From Fibrobacter sp. (GTDB lineage: Bacteria > Fibrobacterota > Fibrobacteria > Fibrobacterales > Fibrobacteraceae), in NCBI GenBank assembly GCA_024398875.1, contig JAKSIJ010000009.1, positions 35,835 through 99,834 on the forward strand: DNA of 64,000 bases, read 5' to 3'. Positions within the stretch are counted from its first letter, which is position 1. Every line of letters begins with the position of its first letter. Below are positions 54,663 through 62,563 of the stretch, one piece after another. The notes under the pieces were generated by a model. It made no database searches and had not been told where the DNA came from. It saw nothing but the letters and a program-made list of their open reading frames with translations. A program made the position numbers and the translations under genes.

Positions 54663-55448
54663 TTATTTATCCTTATTCAAAATTTCTTCGGCCAGCTTCA
54701 TGTAGGCTTGTGCGCCGTTGCTGGTTACATCGTACAAAATCACCGGCTTTCCATGAGAAGGCGCCTCGCCCAGACGGGTGTTTCTCGGAATTTCCGTATT
54801 GAACACCGTGTCGGAGAGGTTCTCGCGAACTTCCTTGGCCACCTGCTGGCAGAGGCTCAGGCGCTTGTCCAGCATGGTGAGGAGCGTTCCCTCAATCTTC
54901 AGACCCGCATTCAAATTCTTCTGGACTTCGCGGATGGTCTTGAAAAGTTCCGTCATACCCTGGAGGGCGTAGTATTCACACTGCACCGGAATGAGAACGC
55001 TGGTGGCTGCAGTCAGCACGTTCAGCGTCAAGAGGTTCAGGCTTGGAGGTGCGTCGATGATGATGAACTCGAAAGAGGACTTTAGTGCATTGACGACTCG
55101 TTCCAGACGGCGCTCGCGGCTCATGGCGTTCACCAGCTCGATTTCCATGACGGCCAGATCCGGGCCGGAGGTCATCACCTTGAGGAAGTTGAGGGGCGTG
55201 TCCAGAATGGCGGGCTGGAGATTTTCTAGCGTCATGTTGTCTGGATTGTCAGCCATGTTCAGGACTTCGTGGACGTCCACATCCTGCATTTCGGTGAACC
55301 CGAGACCCTGGGAGGCGTTCCCCTGGGGGTCCATGTCGATGAGGAGCGTTTTCTTTTCCAGTGCGGCAAGGCTTGCGGCCAAGTTCACGGCTGTGGTAGT
55401 CTTACCTACACCACCTTTCTGGTTACAGATTGCAATGACTTTACTCAT
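54663..55448 (-). CDS. parA: Chromosome partitioning ATPase ParA
   Basis: The deviant Walker A KGGVGKTT (residues 11-18), the switch IDMDPQGNASQGLG and FIIIDAPPSLNLLT mark a ParA/Soj ATPase of 261 residues. It moves ParB-parS complexes over the nucleoid. The start overlaps the rsmG stop by four bases, giving the operon rsmG-parA-parB-M23-bactofilin. Confidence 0.97.
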   Translation of the reverse strand: MSKVIAICNQKGGVGKTTTAVNLAASLAALEKKTLLIDMDPQGNASQGLGFTEMQDVDVHEVLNMADNPDNMTLENLQPAILDTPLNFLKVMTSGPDLAVMEIELVNAMSRERRLERVVNALKSSFEFIIIDAPPSLNLLTLNVLTAATSVLIPVQCEYYALQGMTELFKTIREVQKNLNAGLKIEGTLLTMLDKRLSLCQQVAKEVRENLSDTVFNTEIPRNTRLGEAPSHGKPVILYDVTSNGAQAYMKLAEEILNKDK

Positions 55449-56215
55449 TCGTTACCTCTGGTGACAAAAGCGTAGAGTTGTTCTTCTTCTGGTAAATTGT
55501 ACTTTTGAATGTGGATGGCAGGGTTCCCTTCCAGCTCTTCCACATTATGATAGCTTTTAAGAGTGGCGAAGATACCACCCTTCTTGAGGCCGACTTTTGC
55601 CCGTTCCCAGTCGTTTTCGAAAGTGGAAAGGGCGCGGCAGCTGATAAAATCCAAATTGGCGAGGCCGGCAGTCTCGAACCGCTTGCCTACCACCGTCAGG
55701 TTGTCCAGGTGGAGTTTTTCCTTGGCCATCTGCATGAACTTGACACGCATGTTGCGGGGTTCGACCGCATAGAATTTCACATTCGGCATGGCGATGGCGA
55801 GGGGGAAAACCGGGCAGCCTGCGCCGGAACCCATATCCGCCCAAGTCAATTTAAAATTATCAATGCACAATTCACAATTACTGTCAGGAGAATTTAATTC
55901 TGAATTTTGAATTTTGAATTTTGAATTGCCTTCAGGTGATGAACTTTTTCCCGTGTCATTCTGAGCGCACAACGTGCGCGAAGAATCTAGCATTCCATTA
56001 ATATATATGAATGGAATGAGTGAGTCGGCGATGTGTCTGGACAAAAACTTCTCGGAATCCTTCGGGGAAATAAGGTTCCCGAATTCCTTGGTCTCCACCA
56101 CCAAATCTGCATAACCATAAAGCTTGTCTAGGGTTTCCTTGGACAAGGTTACGTTGTTGGCTGCCAGAAACTGGTTCAGCAGCGTCTTTTGTTTTTCATC
56201 TAGCGATGGTTTCAT
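55445..56215 (-). CDS. rsmG: 16S rRNA m7G methyltransferase RsmG with an in-frame repeat insertion
   Basis: NLISPKDSEKFLSRHIADSL, then WADMGSGAGCPVFPLAIAMP (SAM motif I), and KFYAVEPRNMRVKFMQ identify RsmG (GidB), which methylates G527 of 16S rRNA. I chose ATG 56215 (MKPSLDEKQ) over the frame's earlier start at 56296, since the family begins here. Between ING (about residue 72) and KLTW (about 122) are some 50 residues translated from intergenic-type repeats. Relatives have only a short loop in this place. All motifs on both sides are intact, so the protein is probably active. A parS site touches the start codon. Confidence 0.93.
   Translation of the reverse strand: MKPSLDEKQKTLLNQFLAANNVTLSKETLDKLYGYADLVVETKEFGNLISPKDSEKFLSRHIADSLIPFIYINGMLDSSRTLCAQNDTGKSSSPEGNSKFKIQNSELNSPDSNCELCIDNFKLTWADMGSGAGCPVFPLAIAMPNVKFYAVEPRNMRVKFMQMAKEKLHLDNLTVVGKRFETAGLANLDFISCRALSTFENDWERAKVGLKKGGIFATLKSYHNVEELEGNPAIHIQKYNLPEEEQLYAFVTRGNE
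55849..55998. repeat. Repeat-derived insertion inside rsmG
   Basis: Two repeat families follow each other: AATTCTGAATTTTGAATTTTG-type AT-rich runs (55850-55925) and a GTCATTCTGAGCGC...GCGCGAAGAATCT element (55955-55988). The first type recurs at 56370-56400 and 56455-56485. The insertion keeps the frame. Confidence 0.8.
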
Positions 56216-56231
56216 GGTTCCACGTGAAACA
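56216..56231. other. parS site 1
   Basis: GGTTCCACGTGAAACA matches the consensus TGTTNCACGTGAAACA except for the first base. It abuts the rsmG start codon, in the position of its ribosome site. Confidence 0.85.
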
Positions 56232-56310
56232 TTTTGGCATAAAATGTAGAATTTATTGGAATAAAAAAGAAACCTGGGAAAGGGTGGCGCCTGCATTTAA
56301 TTAAGAAATC

Positions 56311-56319
56311 TGTGGATAA
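56311..56319 (-). other. DnaA box
   Basis: TGTGGATAA, the exact complement of TTATCCACA, in the AT-rich gap upstream of rsmG. GTTGATAA follows at 56333-56340. Confidence 0.5.
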
Positions 56320-56369
56320 TATTTTAATTCGCGTTGATAAAGTGTTGATTTTGAAATCTCAGGTGTTAA

Positions 56370-56570
56370 AGGCAAGATGCAATTTATAATTCATAATTCA
56401 CAATTCAAAATTTTGGATTGCCGCGCTACGCTCGCAATGACGCTTCCGAAGTTTCTCATAATTCATATTTCATAATTCATAATTAGTGCTTCGCACTCAT
56501 TTTGACATCGGCTCGGAAGTGCCCGAGCAAGCTCAGCCGTTTCACTCGCCTCGACAAAATTCATAATTAT
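56370..56570. repeat. Intergenic repeat mosaic including the 80-bp repeat
   Basis: TAATTCATAATTCACAATTCAA-type runs (from 56373, again near 56456-56482), a GGATTGCCGCGCTACGCTCGCAATGACG element (56413-56443) and the 80-bp repeat 56482-56561 are lined up in this gap (56216-56617), the same families that are translated inside the metallophosphatase and rsmG. No gene in the gap. Confidence 0.85.
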
Positions 56571-56617
56571 CCTCTCCCCCTTTTACATGTATGGTAAAAA
56601 AGCTATATTTGCGCGCG

Positions 56618-57724
56618 ATGAAAATTCATAACCTCGGCATTGTATTTTTGCTGTGGCTGTCTTTGGCAGTCGCTGTTTTTGCCGAGGGTGTGGCGCCGAC
56701 GGATACTGTCTCACATCAAGCAAGTGTTGCCGCGAATGTCGCCTCGGGTCAGAGTGCTCCCGACACTGCCGTCTTGAAGTCGCCGGAACCAGATTCGTCC
56801 AGCCAAAATATCACCGCATTGTCGGACTCGGTCTATGGCTGGAAAATCACCCGTGACCCCAAGCTCATGATTGCGAGCCTCCTCTTCATGAAAGACGCGC
56901 TGAAGCATTCCAAGACCCTGAAGGACTGGCCCATCTTCTTTGTGGCGGCTCCCATGCTCACTATCGATAATTCTGTTGAGCGGGATTTCTTGAAAATGTT
57001 CTCCCTGAAGCTTGGGGTTGGCGAACGGTTGTCTCCAGTGGATGTGGGCGCAACTGCTTCCATTAATTTCGGGCTGTTCCATCTTCTGGAATTCGGGGTT
57101 TCCGGGGGGCTTAATTCTGCTTGGAACTATGGCGGCGATGGTGACTTCATGGGGGTATACGATCCGGCGGAGGCTGATTTCAATGGGGATTTGTTCTTGA
57201 CGGAATTCGCCTATAACGGTCAGGGGAAGGCTTCCCTTTCCATCCCCATGATGATGTTCCTTCCGAAATCCAAGTGGACGAAAATCATTCTAAGTGCTGG
57301 CGCCTCCATGACCTACCATGCCTATACCGGTGCAAGGGACGGGACCCCCTGGAAGGCTGGAATGGAGAGTGGCGTCAACGGAATTGTCGAAGATTACCGC
57401 CTGAGCCTCATGTACCTCTTCCCCTTCGAACAGTTGAAGATGGCCATGGTCACGGTTTCTTATAATGGGTATTTGCGAAATTCCTACTTCGACGATATCT
57501 ATGACGATTACGACCCTGACTACAAAACCATCAGCATAAATCCCATGATGGTTTTTGCCCTGAGAAGCAAATGGTCGGCGATGATTATGGCGCCGATTGT
57601 CCGTGAGCGGGTCTACGACCGCCAGGTCTATGAGGCCCAGGAACGATTCCTGATGAAGAAGACTGGCAGCGAATGGACTTTGAAGATGGTCATGTTCGTG
57701 TTGACCTGTAAATTGGATATATAA
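56618..57724 (+). CDS. Putative outer-membrane or exported protein
   Basis: The product begins MKIHNLGIVFLLWLSLAVAV, a signal peptide ending near FAEG. After a Ser/Asp-rich stretch the body shows alternating beta strands (LKLGVGERLSPVDVGATASI, LFHLLEFGVSGGL) and ends with the strand MVMFVLTCKLDI. It resembles a beta-barrel surface protein. I chose ATG 56618 over 56591 because a TATATT (56604-56609) lies between them and the signal peptide starts here. Family unknown. Confidence 0.68.
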   Translation: MKIHNLGIVFLLWLSLAVAVFAEGVAPTDTVSHQASVAANVASGQSAPDTAVLKSPEPDSSSQNITALSDSVYGWKITRDPKLMIASLLFMKDALKHSKTLKDWPIFFVAAPMLTIDNSVERDFLKMFSLKLGVGERLSPVDVGATASINFGLFHLLEFGVSGGLNSAWNYGGDGDFMGVYDPAEADFNGDLFLTEFAYNGQGKASLSIPMMMFLPKSKWTKIILSAGASMTYHAYTGARDGTPWKAGMESGVNGIVEDYRLSLMYLFPFEQLKMAMVTVSYNGYLRNSYFDDIYDDYDPDYKTISINPMMVFALRSKWSAMIMAPIVRERVYDRQVYEAQERFLMKKTGSEWTLKMVMFVLTCKLDI

Positions 57725-57790
57725 AAATCATTCCGCAAAATTTTGGGCTCGTTCGTGACCAAACAAGTTTTGTCGCGACTCTCACCCTGT

Positions 57791-57869
57791 ATGTTGGCAT
57801 GCTTCGCATGCTACGTTCTTGCCCTCAGCCGTGTTGGTGAGCAAGCTCCCCGCCGTGGCATTCGGACTG
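57791..57869 (+). repeat. 79-bp direct repeat, copy 1
   Basis: Begins ATGTTGGCATGCTTCGCATG and ends GGCATTCGGACTG. Matches 58029-58107 with two substitutions by my alignment. It contains the short palindrome GCATGC-ttc-GCATGC. A partial third copy (first 24 bases) is at 57873-57896. Confidence 0.9.
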
Positions 57870-58028
57870 CGCATGTTGGCATGCTTCGCATGCTACATGC
57901 TCATGCTCGGTCGTTGGGAATGCGGCCATTCCCAGTGACCCTCGCAATCGCATGTTTGCTCGCTTCGCTCGCTACACCCTTCGGCTCGGTCATGGAAAAT
58001 GCAACATTTTCCGCGACTCTCGCCTTAC

Positions 58029-58107
58029 ATGTTGGCATGCTTCGCATGCTACGTTCTTGCCCTCAGCCATGTTGGTGAGCAAGCTCCCCACCGTGGCATT
58101 CGGACTG
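58029..58107 (+). repeat. 79-bp direct repeat, copy 2
   Basis: Same length and sequence as copy 1 apart from two bases. It ends five bases before parS site 2. Confidence 0.9.
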
Positions 58108-58111
58108 TGAA

Positions 58112-58127
58112 CGTTTCACGTGAAACA
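58112..58127. other. parS site 2
   Basis: CGTTTCACGTGAAACA matches TGTTTCACGTGAAACA except for the first base. Confidence 0.88.
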
Positions 58128-58171
58128 ATTATAGAGTGAGTGCGCGTTTGAAAAAAAAGCGAAGAGGGGTT

Positions 58172-58192
58172 GTATAAATGGGGAGTTTATAC
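58172..58192. promoter_or_regulatory. Inverted repeat, candidate operator of the DUF4258/RHH pair
   Basis: GTATAAA (58172-58178) and TTTATAC (58186-58192) are perfect 7-bp arms. TTGACA follows at 58225-58230. A -10 (TATAGA or TAGATT) then falls right before ATG 58254, so the transcript may be leaderless. Confidence 0.45.
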
Positions 58193-58253
58193 GTCTATAA
58201 GTATGGAGGTAAAATGATAAGATATTGACAACAGCAATATAAAAATATAGATT

Positions 58254-58481
58254 ATGGCAATAAAGATCAGCTTGCACGCCAAGCAAAGGATAATGGAGCG
58301 CGGTCTGACAGAACAACAGGTGCGCCATTTCTTTGCGACGAACGAGGGATTGCTAAGTGTTGAAACCAGCGATAGAGATTCTACTGTTTCTGTGATGGAA
58401 GCGATGATAAATGGAAGAAAATATCGGCTGATTTGTAATTTGATAGATGATGTTTTAGTGACGGTTTATCCGCTTAAATAG
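58254..58481 (+). CDS. DUF4258 protein, probable toxin
   Basis: ISLHAKQRIMERGLTEQQVRHF at the start, then VSVMEAMINGRKYRLICNLIDDVLVTVYPL, is the DUF4258 pattern (BrnT/RelE-like small toxins with HAxxRMxERG). The 75-residue gene is followed after 8 bases by an RHH-type partner, a usual type II toxin-antitoxin order. No ribosome site is seen before the ATG. Confidence 0.85.
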   Translation: MAIKISLHAKQRIMERGLTEQQVRHFFATNEGLLSVETSDRDSTVSVMEAMINGRKYRLICNLIDDVLVTVYPLK

Positions 58482-58489
58482 GAGGAAAT

Positions 58490-58765
58490 ATGACAGATGA
58501 AGAGAGATGGAAAGAGCAAGGCCTGGCCTATGAACGTGAATACGAGGAAACTGGGACGAATGCGGCGACTCCGTTCCCTCCGGGCACTACCATCCAGGAA
58601 GCTTTTGCCGAAATGAAGAAGCGCATGATTTCCATGCGTGTGGAACCGGGTGTCATTGCCCGCCTCAAGATAAAGGCGAAACGAGTCGGAATTCCATATC
58701 AGACTCTTGCCGCCAGCGTTTTGAAACGCTACGTGGATGGCAATCTGGATATCGAGGCCGCCTAG
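58490..58765 (+). CDS. RHH/CopG-type antitoxin partner
   Basis: AGGAGG (58481-58486) precedes ATG 58490. The N-terminal half is acidic (DEERWKEQGLAYEREYEE) and should cap the toxin. The C-terminal half (MISMRVEPGVIARLKIKAKR, GIPYQTLAASVLKRYV) is a ribbon-helix-helix of the CopG/BrnA kind and should bind the operator at 58172. Confidence 0.82.
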   Translation: MTDEERWKEQGLAYEREYEETGTNAATPFPPGTTIQEAFAEMKKRMISMRVEPGVIARLKIKAKRVGIPYQTLAASVLKRYVDGNLDIEAA

Positions 58766-58772
58766 ATTCTTG

Positions 58773-58916
58773 TTATCCACAATTTTGCGTGAGCGGTAGA
58801 ATTTTCAACAAAAATATTGAAAATTGTTGATAAAACTTGATGTAAGTCCAATTCTATCAACAAATTAGGTGGCTTTGTCACTAACCAATGACAAAAATGA
58901 GCGATTTTGTGGATAA
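58773..58916. other. AT-rich segment bounded by two exact DnaA boxes, oriC candidate
   Basis: TTATCCACA at 58773-58781 and its complement TGTGGATAA at 58908-58916 bound a stretch rich in TTTTCAACA and TTGTTGATAA (near 58800-58835) plus TCTATCAACA (58852-58861). It is flanked by parS sites 2 and 3. This is what an origin could look like, but dnaA is not in the window and other copies of such boxes occur around 52376-52496 and 56311. Confidence 0.4.
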
Positions 58917-58917
58917 A

Positions 58918-59400
58918 TTACAGGTTTTTGTAGAAAATTACGGCGTCTACGTTGCCCAGTTTTTTATGATTGAAGGCGTCGGGGAGCCTGCAAAGCTCCT
59001 TGAATCCCAAACTTTTCCACAACCTCATGGCGGGCTCGTTCGTAGAAATCACGAAGTTGAACTGCATGAATTGGAACCCCATGGACTTCGCCCGGGATAG
59101 ACAATCCTCCCCCAGTTTTCTGCCGCGCCCCTGCCCGCGGAAATTTTTTGCGACCATGAAGGAGGCGTTGGCCACATGGCTCCCCCTCCCCCGATGGTTC
59201 GGTATGATTTTGTAGAACCCGAGAATTTCTCCGTCTTCTTCCGCCACAAAACTGGAGACCCCTTTCCCGAACCAGTAGTCGAATGCGTCCTGGTCGCTGG
59301 CGGTTTCCTCGAAGTCGTAGGTGTCGCCGCCCTGGATCACTTCCCGAAAAATGGGCAGCATTTTTTCAAAATCGGACTGTCTGGCTTCTCGAATTTTCAT
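58918..59400 (-). CDS. GNAT family N-acetyltransferase
   Basis: MKIREARQSDFEKMLPIFREV, GFYKIIPNHRGRGSHVANAS, VAKNFRGQGRGRKLGEDCL (acetyl-CoA loop RGQGRG) and MRLWKSLGFKE are standard GNAT blocks. The 160-residue enzyme resembles the YhhY/PhnO kind that acetylates small amines; substrate unknown. It ends just after the DnaA-box segment. Confidence 0.88.
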   Translation of the reverse strand: MKIREARQSDFEKMLPIFREVIQGGDTYDFEETASDQDAFDYWFGKGVSSFVAEEDGEILGFYKIIPNHRGRGSHVANASFMVAKNFRGQGRGRKLGEDCLSRAKSMGFQFMQFNFVISTNEPAMRLWKSLGFKELCRLPDAFNHKKLGNVDAVIFYKNL

Positions 59401-59799
59401 GGCTTAAATATATAATAATTGATTGGACGGATGACGTTTTTTGATTGCCGCGCCCCAGGGTGGCTTGCAATGACGGATGAACTGGGCTCTACATTTGTGT
59501 ATAAAATGTTGAATATCTTGAAGTTAGACGCAATTGAAAATATTAATTCGTTGATAATATTATTAACCTTAAATTCACAAAACGCCAAATAATGACGTCA
59601 TTTTGTTTCAAAGTTGATAGATTTTCAACATTTTCGTCAACAAAATGAGCGATTATTACACATTTTATCAGTTTCACGTGAAACAAACCTTGAACTTGTG
59701 AATAACACGTTGAATTTGGAAATAGACTAAATTTTGTATAAACAAGTTGTAAACCGACTAATAACAGCTAAAATTGTGGTGCAACTTCGTCGACTTTGT
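59401..59799. other. AT-rich gap with a REP-like repeat and parS site 3
   Basis: No gene. GATTGCCGCGCCCC...TTGCAATGACGG (59441-59475) is another member of the repeat family seen at 56413 and inside the metallophosphatase. AT-rich sequence with GTTGA and TCAAC motifs follows, then parS site 3. Confidence 0.6.
59670..59685. other. parS site 3
   Basis: AGTTTCACGTGAAACA matches TGTTTCACGTGAAACA except for the first base. Confidence 0.88.
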
Positions 59800-60396
59800 C
59801 TATTTCTTGAGGATATCTTTGATTTCCTGCTTCACTTTCTGGAGGTTGCGGTTCCCTAAAAGCGGAATGAGCTGCTCGATTTCTGCTGCGGGTTTGTCCC
59901 ACCACTTGAGCTCCTCCATCAGCTGGATGAGTTCGTCATTGAAGCGCTTGCGGATTTCCCGAATGGGATTCCCGGCGACGATGGTGTAGGCCGGCACATC
60001 TCTCGAAACCACGCTATTGCAGCCGATGATGGCCCCGTCCCCGATGTGGATTCCAGGCAAAACCGTCACATTTTGCCCAAACCAAACGTCATTCCCCACC
60101 ACGGTATCCCCTTTTAGGGGCAAATCCTCAAATTTGGGCGGATTTTCGCTCCAGCCTTCCATCACATAGAAGGGGTATGTGGACACGGAATTCATTTGGT
60201 GATTGGCCCCGTTCATGATGAACTCCACCCCGGCGCCAATCTGGCAGAATTTTCCGATGATGAGCTTGTCGCCGATGAAATCGTAGTGATGGGTAACGTG
60301 CTTCTCGAAATCCGTCCCGCTAAAGTAGGTGAACTCCCCCACGATGATGTTCGGGTTCTTGATGGTGGATTTCAGATAGGGAATGCCGTTTTTCAT
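59800..60396 (-). CDS. Vat/CatB-type hexapeptide acyltransferase
   Basis: KLIIGKFCQIGAGVEFIMNG, NHQMNSVSTYPF, VVGNDVWFGQNVTVLPGIHI and IIGCNSVVSRDVPAYTIVAG are the left-handed beta-helix repeats and the catalytic His segment (NHQ) of xenobiotic acyltransferases. Relatives acetylate streptogramin A or chloramphenicol, but many chromosomal members have other or unknown substrates, so resistance should not be assumed. 198 residues, the usual 210 or so. Confidence 0.9.
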   Translation of the reverse strand: MKNGIPYLKSTIKNPNIIVGEFTYFSGTDFEKHVTHHYDFIGDKLIIGKFCQIGAGVEFIMNGANHQMNSVSTYPFYVMEGWSENPPKFEDLPLKGDTVVGNDVWFGQNVTVLPGIHIGDGAIIGCNSVVSRDVPAYTIVAGNPIREIRKRFNDELIQLMEELKWWDKPAAEIEQLIPLLGNRNLQKVKQEIKDILKK

Positions 60397-60401
60397 GATT
60401 T

Positions 60402-61709
60402 TTACTGCCGGATTTTCTTGTAGTAGGTGCCTTTGACCCTATTTCGCGCAGAAACGCCCTCAGGAGCCTTTTGTCCGTTGGCGCGATAAATTGCACCACT
60501 TCCCTTGTTTTCGGGGCTCAGAAGTGCCTTTCCGAGGGGCAAAATTTTCTCAGTTCCGCTGGAAGATGACCCGATTTCGCTCTCGGAGCTGGAATTAGGC
60601 TCGGCAGAGGAACTAGAAGTTGCGTTGGATGAACTGGAATTTGGCTCGGCGGAGGAACTAGATTGAGGCTCGGAAGAACTGGAATTTTGCACGGCAGAAC
60701 TAGAGCTGAAGCCGCTTGGGGAGCTGGAGTTTGCCGAAGAGGAGCTGTATGCTGGTTCTGCGGAAGATGAAGAGATATCGCTGCTGGTGGAAGAGGATTC
60801 GCTAGAATTGGAAGTTGGCGAGAGGGAACTTGAACTTGTGATTAGGTTTGACGAACTGGAAGCCGCTTGGCTGCTGGAACTGGAATTTTGCACGGCAGAA
60901 CTGGAGCTGGAGCTGGGAGCGGCCTCGTTATAGAGGGCGAGAATTTCCTCGTCGTAGAGTGCACGGTTGTAGATGCGCACGTCGTCAATGCGGCCTTGGA
61001 AGTAGGTCCATTTGGAGCGGGTTCCCATGCGGAAGGGAGCGGTGCCGTTTTCAGGAACAACGTTGTATGTATTGTCATGAAGCGGATCCTGGTCTTTTTG
61101 CGCGCCATTTTTGAAGATGGTAATCGTGTTGGATACCGTGTCGTAGCGGGCCACAATGTGAATCCACTCCCCCGCTGTTACGGCTTCTTGCACATAGCTG
61201 CCGCTGCCAAGGTTTCCGCCAAGGTTGAAGGCGTAGGCGGAAATACGGTTGTGGCGGTTTCTGTCATCGGTGGCACTGCAGGTGTCGAGATAGTTGTTGT
61301 ACATGCGGAAGGTCCATTCATGCTGTTTGGGTTCGCCCTTCCCCATCCAGTGCACGTAGCATCCGTCCTCGTTTTTTTTGAAATTCAGGACTTCCGGGCT
61401 CATCCAGGCAGAGACGGTGAGAGCGCCTGTGGTGATGATGCTGAAGGCGTTATCGTCCGGGACCTCGATGTAGGATTCGTTGCCGTCAAAATAGCAGGCG
61501 GAATTTGCATTGCCGAAGCGGTCTGCGGCAAAGGTGGCGCTATGGTTTATGGCCTGGGGCAGGGAAGTTGGGGCGGAGTTGTCAAAGTTTCCGCTGCAGG
61601 CATAGTAGGCTACAAGCCCGTCGGACGGGACTTCGGCGGCGATTGCCGTGCCTGCGAAAACCGTTAATGCCAACCCAAAAATTATTACAGATAAATTAAA
61701 TTTTTTCAT
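60402..61709 (-). CDS. Secreted LamG-domain protein with Ser-rich linker
   Basis: A signal peptide (to about residue 25) is followed by a LamG/concanavalin-like domain: GLVAYYACSGNFDNSA, YIEVPDDNAFSI, LTVSAWMSP, GEWIHIVARYD and GRIDDVRIYNRALYDEEI. A linker of about 110 residues is made of SSSS blocks with Ala, Glu, Pro and Asn. The last 50 residues end KGTYYKKIRQ, a short tail common on Fibrobacter secreted proteins. Likely a surface carbohydrate-binding or adhesion protein. Confidence 0.85.
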   Translation of the reverse strand: MKKFNLSVIIFGLALTVFAGTAIAAEVPSDGLVAYYACSGNFDNSAPTSLPQAINHSATFAADRFGNANSACYFDGNESYIEVPDDNAFSIITTGALTVSAWMSPEVLNFKKNEDGCYVHWMGKGEPKQHEWTFRMYNNYLDTCSATDDRNRHNRISAYAFNLGGNLGSGSYVQEAVTAGEWIHIVARYDTVSNTITIFKNGAQKDQDPLHDNTYNVVPENGTAPFRMGTRSKWTYFQGRIDDVRIYNRALYDEEILALYNEAAPSSSSSSAVQNSSSSSQAASSSSNLITSSSSLSPTSNSSESSSTSSDISSSSAEPAYSSSSANSSSPSGFSSSSAVQNSSSSEPQSSSSAEPNSSSSNATSSSSAEPNSSSESEIGSSSSGTEKILPLGKALLSPENKGSGAIYRANGQKAPEGVSARNRVKGTYYKKIRQ

Positions 61710-61826
61710 AAACCCAAACCTCGGTCACTCATTCAACGCATCTATGAAGGTCAAGATACATTATTTTTCGTGCATCAATGACGACCGCCGCTATTATGGG
61801 TTTCATCTTTTTCTTATATTTGGAGC

Positions 61827-62477
61827 ATGAGTTTAAAGCAGATTATCGCACCCAGCGTGTTGAACGCAAACTTCCTGGAACTTGGTAACGGCCTTAAGGC
61901 CATCGAGAATGGCGGCGCAGGCCTCGTGCACTTGGACATCATGGACGGCCACTTCGTTCCGAACATCAGCTTTGGGCCGGGTATTTCTGCCTGCGTGGGG
62001 AAGGGCACATGCCTTCCGCTGGATTGCCACTTGATGATTGAAAATCCGGAGCAGTACGTGGAGGCTTTCGCCAAGGCTGGTGCTGCCTACATCAGCGTGC
62101 ATGCAGAAACCACCAACCACTTGGACCGCCTGCTGCACCAGATTCGGGAGCTGGGCGTGAAGCCCGCCGTGGCTATCAATCCTGCAACGCCTCTCGAAAG
62201 CATCAAGTACGTGCTCGGCATCGTGGACATGGTGCTCATCATGTCGGTGAACCCTGGCTTTGGCGGTCAGAGCCTCATTCCTTATTGCCTCGACAAGATT
62301 CGCGAACTCCGCGCGCTCTGCCCGGAACTGGACATCGAAATCGATGGGGGAGTGAAGCTGGACAACATCGTGGCCTGCAAGGAAGCCGGCGCCAACGTGT
62401 TCGTGGTGGGTTCCGCTATTTTCGGCAAGCCCAATCCGGAAGAAGTCTGCCGCGAATTCGTGAAGAAAATTTCGTAA
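61827..62477 (+). CDS. rpe: Ribulose-phosphate 3-epimerase
   Basis: IAPSVLNANFLEL, HLDIMDGHFVPNISFGP, LDCHLMIENPEQYV, MSVNPGFGGQSLI and IDGGVKLDNI are the TIM-barrel blocks with the metal-binding His and catalytic Asp residues. The enzyme interconverts ribulose-5-phosphate and xylulose-5-phosphate. 216 residues, the normal length. TATATT (61815-61820) ends six bases before the ATG with GGAG between, so the mRNA may be nearly leaderless. Confidence 0.97.
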   Translation: MSLKQIIAPSVLNANFLELGNGLKAIENGGAGLVHLDIMDGHFVPNISFGPGISACVGKGTCLPLDCHLMIENPEQYVEAFAKAGAAYISVHAETTNHLDRLLHQIRELGVKPAVAINPATPLESIKYVLGIVDMVLIMSVNPGFGGQSLIPYCLDKIRELRALCPELDIEIDGGVKLDNIVACKEAGANVFVVGSAIFGKPNPEEVCREFVKKIS

Positions 62478-62510
62478 TTATCGAAAAAAATATTTTGCGA
62501 TTTCAGAAAT

Positions 62511-62524
62511 GACACAAAGTGTCA
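62511..62524. other. Short inverted repeat between rpe and rmuC
   Basis: TGACAC and GTGTCA flank AAA. It may be an operator or end the rpe transcript; no U-run follows. Confidence 0.3.
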
Positions 62525-62563
62525 ATTCTTGAATTTATATTTGGAAAAAACGAAGGAAATTTT

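Larger units (their letters stand above)
57725..58253. other. Repeat-rich intergenic gap with parS site 2
   Basis: The 57743-58078 frame is translation of repeats, not a gene. The gap holds two 79-bp direct repeats, a GCTCGCTTCGCTCGC element near 57958-57972, parS site 2 and the promoter of the DUF4258 pair. Confidence 0.7.

Noticed and set aside
57743..58078. 111-codon frame in the repeat gap
   Set aside because: It is translation of the 79-bp repeats, with no start signal.
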